Source of the DNA: Fen731 sp964481885
Lineage (GTDB): Bacteria; Actinomycetota; Humimicrobiia; Humimicrobiales; Humimicrobiaceae
DNA length: 64,000 bases
Assembly (NCBI GenBank): GCA_964481885.1
Contig: CAYZUS010000001.1
Span: 81,772 to 145,771, forward strand
Direction: 5' to 3'
The notes beneath the pieces are model-generated. The model saw only the letters and a program-made list of their open reading frames with translations. It was not told the origin of the DNA and ran no database searches. Position 1 is the stretch's first letter, and each line of letters starts with the position of its first letter. Positions 9,046-16,366 of the stretch are shown piece after piece. A program made the position numbers and the translations under genes.

Positions 9046-9112
9046 ATTATAAACCAGGCAAATTTCAGGTGTATTATCGGTAGCATTGTCAAATTTCAGC
9101 AGTACCTGGTTT
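9046..9112 (-). promoter_or_regulatory. Possible aroE promoter with inverted and direct repeats
   Basis: On the minus strand a TATAAT box (9046-9051) precedes aroE. It abuts AAACCAGG (9051-9058), which pairs perfectly with CCTGGTTT (9105-9112). Inside are two copies of CAAATTTCAG (9059-9068 and 9090-9099), 31 bases apart. The pattern fits an operator or a structured end of the upstream transcript. No good -35 box was found. Confidence 0.35.
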
Positions 9113-9171
9113 TATTAAAAAAATAATCCTGAAATAAGTTTGTTGTTTACCCATAACAACTAATTAATTTT

Positions 9172-9465
9172 CTAATATTTTATATCAAAAATATCATATA
9201 AGCTAAAATCAGTAACCTCTTCCAATAAAAACTCTGAAATAAATGAAAGAGCAGGACCTTTCCTGACAGCAATTATAAACACATCAAGGTCATTTTGCCT
9301 GCCCTGGCAAAGTATTTCAACCTTTCTGTCCTGTGTGTTTTGCACATATCCTTTTACATTATATTGAACGGCCATGTCATGGACAAAGTACCTGAAACCG
9401 ACACCCTGTACCCTGCCTGATACAAGTATCCTGAATGTTTTTATATCTGTTTTTGAAACACTCAT
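9172..9465 (-). CDS. Acylphosphatase
   Basis: Small cytosolic hydrolase of acyl phosphates, about 97 aa. The family motif SGRVQGVGFRYFVHDMA contains the phosphate-binding Arg, and GYVQNTQDRKVEILCQG contains the catalytic Asn. The frame is open to a TTG at 9474, but the first ATG at 9465 is chosen; neither has a clear ribosome site. It follows the P-type ATPase gene by about 20 bases, an arrangement consistent with co-transcription. Aspartyl phosphates such as the pump intermediate are known acylphosphatase substrates, so a functional link is possible but not shown. Confidence 0.9.
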   Translation of the reverse strand: MSVSKTDIKTFRILVSGRVQGVGFRYFVHDMAVQYNVKGYVQNTQDRKVEILCQGRQNDLDVFIIAVRKGPALSFISEFLLEEVTDFSLYDIFDIKY

Positions 9466-9485
9466 AGAAATCAAATATGTTGTTA

Positions 9486-12080
9486 TTATACCAGGCTTTT
9501 ACTCTTTTTACGGTTTAGAAACTTTAAAAACTCAAACCATAAAGCCGTAACGACACCAAGGGCCAGGCATATCAGAAGGCCCGTAGGACCCATTATTGAA
9601 AAATGGAATATATTTCTTAAAGCAGGGATATAAAGAGCTGCTCCCAGAAAAACTATTGCCAGCGCTAAAACTACATAAAGCGCTTTATTTTTATCTTTAA
9701 ATATTCTTATCATATTTTTGGTTCGCGAAGCGTTCGTTACAATAAGCGCAAGATTTCCAAAAACAAGAGTTGTAAAAGCAATGGTTCTTGCAGCATCTTC
9801 GCCAAAGCCAAAAACCTTCAAAGTAATAAGGTACACTGCAATCATTACAACAAAAAGTGTTAATCCATTGACCACACTTGTCAGCATTGTGGGCCTGTTA
9901 AACATCGACTCTTTTAAATTTCTTGGTTTGCGCTTCATTATATTTTCACCCTCCGGCTGGGCCTCAAATACTGTTGAACATGCAGGGTCTATAATCAGCT
10001 CCAAAAATGCTATATGTGCCGGCAGAAGAACCAGGGGTAGTTTAAACAATACGGGCACGAGAGACATTAGCGCTATGGGGATATGAATCGAGAAAATATA
10101 TGACATGGCCTTCTTTAGATTATCATATATTCTTCTGCCCAATCTGATTGCCGAGACGATTGAAGAAAAATCATCATCCAAAAGAACAAGAGCTGCAGAT
10201 TCTCTGGCCACATCGGTCCCCCTGCTTCCCATGGCAATTCCTATATGTGCCGATTTAAGGGCAGGAGCGTCGTTTACGCCGTCCCCTGTCATTGCAACAA
10301 TTTCGCCATTGGCTTTAAGAGCATTTACAATAAGCAGTTTTTGTTCAGGGACAACTCTTGCAAAAATATTGGTGGTTTTTATTTTTTCCTTCAGTTCATC
10401 AGGACTCATCATGTCAAGTTCAGTACCAAGAATATAGTTTTCAGGATTTTTAAGGCCTATTTCCCTTGCAATGTTCTGAGCCGTACCGGGATAATCACCG
10501 GTTATCATTATTACCCTTATGCCTGCACTGTAACATTCTTTTACCGTCTCAGGAACATTTTCACGGACTGGATCGGTAAAACCAAAAAATCCAATAAATT
10601 CAAAATCAAATTCATGCTGACTGTCAGGAAGCCCGGCTTTGTCAAATGATGCTTTGGCTGCCCCAAGCACTCTGTACCCTTCATCAGCCAGCCCTGTGAC
10701 AATTTGCAGCAGTGATTCTTTTTTACTTTCATCCATATGGCACAATTCAATTATGGATTCCGGTGCCCCTTTGGCAGCAATTACAAAATGGTTTTTATCC
10801 GGAGACTCCCAAATATGGGAAAGTGCAGTTATTTTTTTTGATAATGGATATTCTTTCACTAATTTCCAGTTTTTATGTATGTGCTCTGAATTCTCAAGAT
10901 ATTTTTCCCCTGTTGACTTTATGGCGCTTTCAATAGGATCAAATGGGTCCCTCTGGCTGGCTAAAATTCCATATTCAAGCAGATAATGAAATTTTTCTCC
11001 GATATCTGACGAAACATTACTGTCAAAATCAAAGTATTCATTTTCAGTATAAATTTTTTTAAGGCTCATTTTGTTCATGGTCAGGGTGCCGGTTTTATCC
11101 ACGCAAAGCACTGATGCCGAACCTAACGTCTCTATTGCGCTCATCTTTCTTGCAAGCACCTGCCTCTTTGATATCCTCCAGGCTCCAAGGGTCAGAAAAA
11201 TAAGAAGGACCACTGAGAATTCTTCCGGAAGCATTGCCATACTCAGCGACAGTCCTGCCAGAAATCCGTTTAGCCAGTCCCCTCGAGGTACTCCATTAAC
11301 TATTGTAACCCTGGTCAAACCATAGACTATTACAATAACAACACAAAGTATCCCGCCGATAATAAGAAGATTTCTTATTATCCTGCCGGTTTCTTTCTGA
11401 AGAACCGTAGGCTCATCTTTTATGGACTTTAAGGCTTTGCCGATTTTGCCCATTTCAGTAGATGCGCCTGTGGATATGACTTTTGCAAGCCCGTGCCCCT
11501 GGATTATCATTGTACCTGAATAAACATTAGGGAGATCGTCTCCACCGGGGCGCGTATCCACCGGTTCTTTGCCAACTTCAATTTCCTGTTTTCTGACCGG
11601 TACTGATTCACCTGTCAGCATGGATTCATCTATCAAAAGGTTGGAACAGGAAAAGACGATTGCGTCAGCCGGAACTCTGTTGCCTTCTTTTAAAACAATT
11701 ATATCTTCGGTAACGACTTCTCTTCCGGGAATATTAACCTGCGACCCATCCCTTATTACAAGTGCTCGTGGGCTTGAAAGATTTTTTAAAGCATCCAGCG
11801 CCTTTTCGGTTTTTCTTTCCTGGTAAATCGTTATCCCTACAACAACAGCAATAAAGGAAACGAGCATCAGCGCATCTTCAAGACTTCCAAGAATAAAATA
11901 AATAATACCGCATACAATGAGCAGGAGAAGCATTGGCTCTTTTAAAATATTGAGTATTAAAAAAAGAAACTTGTTTTTCATTCCTGATGCAATTTCATTA
12001 TAGCCTTCGCTGGAAAGCTTTTTTTGCACTTCTGTTTGTGAAAGGCCGTTAATTACCTTTTCCGGGCTTTGATTTTCCAT
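9486..12080 (-). CDS. Cation-transporting P-type (type II) ATPase
   Basis: Membrane cation pump of 864 aa. Visible in order are the N-terminal cation-ATPase domain, M1-M2, the actuator with TGES (about residue 156), M3-M4, the phosphorylation site DKTGTLT (Asp about 328), the nucleotide domain, TGDGVNDAP and six C-terminal helices. The M4 ion motif reads PEEFSV (about 285-290) instead of the PEGLP of Ca pumps, and M6 reads ELIIDPACS rather than a typical N-x-x-TD motif. It therefore belongs to the PEE subgroup, and the ion cannot be assigned. A promoter candidate lies just upstream. Confidence 0.93.
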   Translation of the reverse strand: MENQSPEKVINGLSQTEVQKKLSSEGYNEIASGMKNKFLFLILNILKEPMLLLLIVCGIIYFILGSLEDALMLVSFIAVVVGITIYQERKTEKALDALKNLSSPRALVIRDGSQVNIPGREVVTEDIIVLKEGNRVPADAIVFSCSNLLIDESMLTGESVPVRKQEIEVGKEPVDTRPGGDDLPNVYSGTMIIQGHGLAKVISTGASTEMGKIGKALKSIKDEPTVLQKETGRIIRNLLIIGGILCVVIVIVYGLTRVTIVNGVPRGDWLNGFLAGLSLSMAMLPEEFSVVLLIFLTLGAWRISKRQVLARKMSAIETLGSASVLCVDKTGTLTMNKMSLKKIYTENEYFDFDSNVSSDIGEKFHYLLEYGILASQRDPFDPIESAIKSTGEKYLENSEHIHKNWKLVKEYPLSKKITALSHIWESPDKNHFVIAAKGAPESIIELCHMDESKKESLLQIVTGLADEGYRVLGAAKASFDKAGLPDSQHEFDFEFIGFFGFTDPVRENVPETVKECYSAGIRVIMITGDYPGTAQNIAREIGLKNPENYILGTELDMMSPDELKEKIKTTNIFARVVPEQKLLIVNALKANGEIVAMTGDGVNDAPALKSAHIGIAMGSRGTDVARESAALVLLDDDFSSIVSAIRLGRRIYDNLKKAMSYIFSIHIPIALMSLVPVLFKLPLVLLPAHIAFLELIIDPACSTVFEAQPEGENIMKRKPRNLKESMFNRPTMLTSVVNGLTLFVVMIAVYLITLKVFGFGEDAARTIAFTTLVFGNLALIVTNASRTKNMIRIFKDKNKALYVVLALAIVFLGAALYIPALRNIFHFSIMGPTGLLICLALGVVTALWFEFLKFLNRKKSKSLV

Positions 12081-12408
12081 GATTTCCTTATTGCGTTGAT
12101 TCGATTTTTTAAAAATAAGGTATATTAAAATATTTTAAAATATTGGCAACTCTTCACGTATCAATAAAACTGTCACGTAAGCTATAAAAGATTCTTATTT
12201 AATCTTTCCAATTTATGGAATGATATAAAAAATATTGTTAACAATTATGATTAGAAATTTATTAATATCGTCAAAATTTTATGCAGTCTCAATGCGGATA
12301 ATTTAAATATTCTACTAAATTTTTATTTATGAGTCTATTTTTCTTTATTTAACCTTAATTTTTTATGTCTCTATTTAGTGTTAAAATTATTATATTTAAT
12401 TATCCGTT
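12081..12408. other. 328-base AT-rich spacer between trhP-like gene and ATPase gene
   Basis: No coding potential is seen. The end near the ATPase gene holds the promoter candidate at 12121-12149. The remainder is very AT-rich and shows no strong hairpin. Confidence 0.6.
12121..12149 (-). promoter_or_regulatory. Candidate sigma-70-type promoter for the P-type ATPase gene
   Basis: On the minus strand TTGCCA (12144-12149) is followed by a 17-base spacer and AATATA (12121-12126). The -10 box is about 40 bases upstream of the ATPase ATG, which has an AAGGAA ribosome site. Spacing is ideal, but matches in AT-rich DNA are easily found by chance. Confidence 0.4.
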
Positions 12409-13668
12409 TTACAGCCTGACATTAAGCAGTGCGTATTTATCAATTTTTCCCAAACCTGTGATTATTATGCTGGCATTTGTGTTTGCAACTTCGATTTGTT
12501 TCTCAGAGTTTGCGTCGATGATTTCATCAAGTTTGAATTTCAAAGGATTTTTACCCGGCTGTATAATATCAAGAATATCACCTTTTTTTATCTGGTTTCT
12601 TGCTTTAATAACAGGAGCACCGTATTTTTCGCTGAAACTTTCAAAATTTCCTGCAAATCTGTATTTTCTCAAATATCCAACATTTTCATTCTCTGTAAGT
12701 TCCGGGTTTTGCTTTCCATCCAAAAACATAAAACCAGTAGTATAAGTTCTGTGAGTGGTTTTATCAAGTTCATTTAAAAGATAATTCTTTTTTTGTTCCG
12801 TATATTTACCCTCTTTAATTAAATCAAGCGCCTGTCTGTAAACCCATGTCACACGGCTGACATAGTTCTCAGTTTTCATTCTGCCCTCTATCTTTAAACT
12901 GCTTGCGCCAGTTTTCACGACTTTTTCAAGCTCCGGCAGAAGGCACAGGTCCCTGGAATTATAAATATACGTACCTCTTTTATCCTGAAAAACCGGAAAG
13001 TATGCATTGGGCCTTTTCTCCTCCATAAGATAGTATTTCCATCTGCATGTATGTGAGCACAAACCCTTGTTTGCATCTCTTCCAGACAAATACTTGCTTA
13101 GCATGCACCGTCCTGAATATGAAATACAGAGTGCACCGTGAACAAAAACCTCGACTTCAATATCAGACAAACGGCAGATGCCCATAATGTCTGAGTATTT
13201 AACTTCTCTTGCAAGGTTTACTCTGGAAGCACCAAGGCTGGCCCATAAATTAACTGAAAGATGGTTTGACGAACTTGTCTGTGTGCTGATATGAATTCTT
13301 GCTTTCGGGATTATCTCCCTGACTTTTTGAAAAACCCCCATGTCTGATATTATGAATGCATCAAATTCCAGGTTTTTAATGCTTTGGACGTATTCTTCAA
13401 GTTCGCCCAGTTCGCTTTCATCGATTATGGCATTAAGCGTCAGGTAGACTTTTTTGTTGTTTGAATGCGCGTGCTCCACAGCCAAAAAAAGATCTTCTGC
13501 AGTAAAATTATCGCCCATGGTCCGCAAGTTAAACCGGCCGCCGCCAATATAAACAGCATCTGCACCATAGGCAACAGCATATTTTAAAATATTCAAGTTA
13601 CCGGCTGGAACACACAGCTCTGGAATTTTTCCTGTTATGTATTCTGAAACTATAGATTTTTTTATCAT
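12409..13668 (-). CDS. Peptidase U32 family protein, TrhP-like tRNA 5-hydroxyuridine enzyme
   Basis: 419 aa. The N-terminal ELCVPAGN..LKYAVAYGADAVYIGG and EVEVFVHGALCISYSGRC..GLCSHTCRW stretches are those of the U32 family, with cysteines expected to hold an Fe-S cluster. YNSRDLCLLPEL and LKIEGRMKTENYV are also typical. U32 proteins TrhP/YrrN-YrrO make 5-hydroxyuridine at tRNA position 34 from prephenate-dependent chemistry. The neighbour here is a TrmR-like methyltransferase followed by mltG, matching the Bacillus yrrL-yrrM-yrrN order, so the tRNA role is favoured over protease activity. Only one U32 gene is present, where Bacillus has two. Confidence 0.85.
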   Translation of the reverse strand: MIKKSIVSEYITGKIPELCVPAGNLNILKYAVAYGADAVYIGGGRFNLRTMGDNFTAEDLFLAVEHAHSNNKKVYLTLNAIIDESELGELEEYVQSIKNLEFDAFIISDMGVFQKVREIIPKARIHISTQTSSSNHLSVNLWASLGASRVNLAREVKYSDIMGICRLSDIEVEVFVHGALCISYSGRCMLSKYLSGRDANKGLCSHTCRWKYYLMEEKRPNAYFPVFQDKRGTYIYNSRDLCLLPELEKVVKTGASSLKIEGRMKTENYVSRVTWVYRQALDLIKEGKYTEQKKNYLLNELDKTTHRTYTTGFMFLDGKQNPELTENENVGYLRKYRFAGNFESFSEKYGAPVIKARNQIKKGDILDIIQPGKNPLKFKLDEIIDANSEKQIEVANTNASIIITGLGKIDKYALLNVRL

Positions 13669-13703
13669 AACTGCCTGGTCTTTATATCCTATTCTTATAG
13701 TTT

Positions 13704-14738
13704 TTATTTTTCCTTATTATATACAGACAATGAAATTCCATCACCAATATTAAACAATGATGTTTCAAATGCACCTTCCCCGGTCACGATCCTCAAATAT
13801 TCTGTCAGCCCGGCGACACTATTGGCGTCATGTTTTAATATTTCTTCAAGAAAAATTTTGCCATCGTAAAATACATTATCTGCAATAACAGCACATCCGT
13901 TGGCAAGCCTGTCTTTTATGGCTTCAAGGTAACAGGGGTATTGGTATTTTGCAGCATCAATAAAAACCAAATCATATTTTTCTTCATTTTTGTCTGATTC
14001 CCTGATAATTTTGACAGCATTTCCATGTATAAATTCAAAACTACAGAGAGAGCCGGCACATTCAATGACATTTTTTATTCTTTTACCATCAAGGCCCGGT
14101 ATCAGTGTTTTATTTATCAAACCGCTTATAAACAAACATGCCTGACTGAGCCTTTCACGGTTTAAATCTATTCCGGTATAGCCAAAATGCTTTTCTGAAT
14201 TACTTTCTTTGCTGCCGGCCGGAAGCAGAGTTTGGCATATGTGGCTGTTTGTGTTTGTTGCTTTGCTGCAGACTAATTCCTGTGCTTTGCTAAAGCTGAT
14301 TGCTGATTCTCGTTTTTTATTAAAGCAACTTGATGATTGTTGTACACTGACTCTATTGTCGGCTGGTTCTTCAGTGTTACATAAGTACCCTTCAGATTTC
14401 AGCGTTATTTTGCCCGCTGCGCCAAATGATTCTCCAGCCTCGCATACATCATGGGCAGATTTACCTGCTCTTACTTCCGGCAAAAGGTGTTTCAGTAAAA
14501 AATAGGTTGAATATCCTGTCCCACAGCCTATTTCCAGAATATTTGAAGGCTTTAATAATCGACAGGCAAGTTCAAGGAATCTTCCTGTTTCATCATCAAC
14601 TATAGGAATTTTCTGGCTTTCTGAAACTTCCCTTGCCGTTTTTAAAAATTCAGACTCTTGAAGATATTCTTTAAGCACCGGATCCTGCTTTGTGTGGGAT
14701 AATTTTCGGATATCGGCTTCTTTACTGGTTTGTAGCAT
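13704..14738 (-). CDS. SAM-dependent O-methyltransferase, TrmR-like, with a large internal insert
   Basis: Class I methyltransferase of the COMT/CCoAOMT type. Motif I is ILEIGCGTGYSTYFL (residues 67-81), then YTGIDLNRERLSQA, YDLVFIDAAKYQYPCYLE and ADNVFYDGK. TrmR (Bacillus YrrM) methylates 5-hydroxyuridine-34 of tRNA to mo5U, and the flanking mltG and U32 genes match that locus. The usual length is near 215 aa; this protein has 344. About 100 residues (roughly 86-184, DNA 14187-14483) are a hydrophilic Ser/Asn/Lys-rich segment inserted between motif I and the acidic strand-2 residue. Its start overlaps the mltG stop by 17 bases. tRNA function is inferred from context. Confidence 0.8.
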   Translation of the reverse strand: MLQTSKEADIRKLSHTKQDPVLKEYLQESEFLKTAREVSESQKIPIVDDETGRFLELACRLLKPSNILEIGCGTGYSTYFLLKHLLPEVRAGKSAHDVCEAGESFGAAGKITLKSEGYLCNTEEPADNRVSVQQSSSCFNKKRESAISFSKAQELVCSKATNTNSHICQTLLPAGSKESNSEKHFGYTGIDLNRERLSQACLFISGLINKTLIPGLDGKRIKNVIECAGSLCSFEFIHGNAVKIIRESDKNEEKYDLVFIDAAKYQYPCYLEAIKDRLANGCAVIADNVFYDGKIFLEEILKHDANSVAGLTEYLRIVTGEGAFETSLFNIGDGISLSVYNKEK

Positions 14739-15765
14739 TTACATGTTCCTGGAAAGTTTTTGTAAACTCATGCTTATGTGTTTTTTCATCTACAACCACA
14801 TAGAAAAGATAGTCCACATCTGCAGGTGCCAGCGCAGCTTTTATCGCAGCAAGTCCGGGATTGCAGATTGGAGTTGGTGTAAGCCCTGTATATTTATAAG
14901 TGTTGTAAGGAGAGTCGACTTCAAGGTCATCATAAGTGACTATACCTTCCCACTTGTCAAGCGCATATCTTATGGTCGCATCTATTTGCAAAAGCATATC
15001 GATTTTAAGCCTGTTGTAAATTACCGCAGAGATAAGGGGCCTTTCATCAGGAACGTAAGCTTCCCTTTCAATCAGCGAGGCAATCTTTAAAATATCGTAG
15101 GTTGAAAAATTATTTTCTGTTGCATAGGACCAGTCGAGCGGCTGAGTTTCAAGCTGATACTGGGTCAGCAGCATTTCCACTATATTCTGCGCCGTATAAT
15201 CGACAGTGATATCGTAAGTCTTTGGAAAAAGAAAACCCTCAAGCGTCGTTTTATCACTTAAAAATTCGTAATTGTTTTTATAGGTGTTTATATCCAGAGC
15301 TGTTTCCAGTTCCTGCTGAACCACGAAAGGGATATCTGCAATTATTCTTTCCTTTATCTGATTTAAGGTAAATCCTTCAGGAATAGTAAGTTTGTATATA
15401 ACCTGCTTTTCGCCTGCAGTTATAGTATTCAGTATGTTTATATATTCATCACCCGTAATCAGCCTGTATGTTCCCGGCAGGAGGCTTGTCTCCTTACCCT
15501 GTTCCTGGACAAAAAGTCTGAACACAAATGCGTCATCAATAATACCATTTTCTGCAAGCATTTCAGCAATCTGAGTCAGATTTGCCCCGGAAGCTATCTC
15601 CACCTCTACTTCAACACCCTTTGCAATTGCAGGTTTTGAAGTTTCTGTTGCAATGACCGCAGGTGTTAAAAGTCCGCAGGAAGCAGAAGAAAACAATATT
15701 ATTATAGCGGCACATGAAAATGATATTAATGCCACCGATTTTATTTTATTATTGAACTTTTTCAT
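14722..15765 (-). CDS. mltG: Endolytic transglycosylase MltG
   Basis: Membrane-anchored lytic transglycosylase, 347 aa, thought to end growing glycan strands. A hydrophobic N-terminal segment (about 10-30) precedes an extracytoplasmic LysM-like region and the YceG domain. Catalytic signature ASLIEREAYVPDERPLIS contains the active Glu, followed by AVIYNRLKIDMLLQIDATI, SPYNTYKYTGLTPTPICNPG and the A-A-L-A-P stretch. The SSASC at the end of the hydrophobic segment is a poor lipobox, so a plain membrane anchor is preferred. It lies between ruvX and trmR, as in Bacillus. Confidence 0.93.
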   Translation of the reverse strand: MKKFNNKIKSVALISFSCAAIIILFSSASCGLLTPAVIATETSKPAIAKGVEVEVEIASGANLTQIAEMLAENGIIDDAFVFRLFVQEQGKETSLLPGTYRLITGDEYINILNTITAGEKQVIYKLTIPEGFTLNQIKERIIADIPFVVQQELETALDINTYKNNYEFLSDKTTLEGFLFPKTYDITVDYTAQNIVEMLLTQYQLETQPLDWSYATENNFSTYDILKIASLIEREAYVPDERPLISAVIYNRLKIDMLLQIDATIRYALDKWEGIVTYDDLEVDSPYNTYKYTGLTPTPICNPGLAAIKAALAPADVDYLFYVVVDEKTHKHEFTKTFQEHVNATNQ

Positions 15766-15868
15766 TTTTTAAATTTTAAATTTTTGTTTTTAGTTTTTGC
15801 CGATATTTTTTTAAAATCATTCCTGCTGCAGTTTTCAATAGTATTACTGCTCATGTAAGTCAAAATGC

Positions 15869-16366
15869 TTAAGGCATACTATTACTTTCCTGAATTTTTG
15901 ACAAATTCAAGTAATCTCCAAGTATTAATGCTGCTGAGATTGTATCTGTTGCACCTGATTTACGATCCTGAGTTACAATTTTTTTAGGAGTGCCCCTGCT
16001 TTGGTTTTTCTTTTGGCTTTTGTTTCCTCCCTCCTTACGGGAACCATAACTTGCAGAAACAAGATCAGAGGATATCTTAGAAGTGAACCTCTCATCAACA
16101 ATGGAAACTGGCAATTCGTAACTTTTCAAAACTATAGAAATAAAATTATCAACGACTTGTGCCTGATGGCCCGGCTGGCCATTTAAACTTATGGGTCTTC
16201 CTATTACTATCCTGCCGATATCATTGTCTTTTATCAGTTTTAAAATATTTTCACTTAAGGAGTCATTATTTTCCAGCATGCCAAAAGGCATTGCCATGCT
16301 GTTTTGCCTGTCTGTGATTGCAAGGCCTATCCTTTTTTCTCCATAATCAATTCCTAAAATTCTCAT
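15869..16366 (-). CDS. ruvX: Putative pre-16S rRNA nuclease (Holliday junction resolvase-like RuvX/YqgF)
   Basis: RNase H-fold protein of 165 aa involved in 16S rRNA 5-prime maturation. The N-terminal ILGIDYGEKRIGLAITD contains the first catalytic Asp, VIGRPISLNGQPG and VDERFTSK the second, and ATDTISAALILGDYL the third. Between the last two motifs is a Lys/Ser/Gly-rich insert (about residues 103-135) longer than usual. The start ATG overlaps the alaS stop by 4 bases (ATGA). Confidence 0.92.
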   Translation of the reverse strand: MRILGIDYGEKRIGLAITDRQNSMAMPFGMLENNDSLSENILKLIKDNDIGRIVIGRPISLNGQPGHQAQVVDNFISIVLKSYELPVSIVDERFTSKISSDLVSASYGSRKEGGNKSQKKNQSRGTPKKIVTQDRKSGATDTISAALILGDYLNLSKIQESNSMP

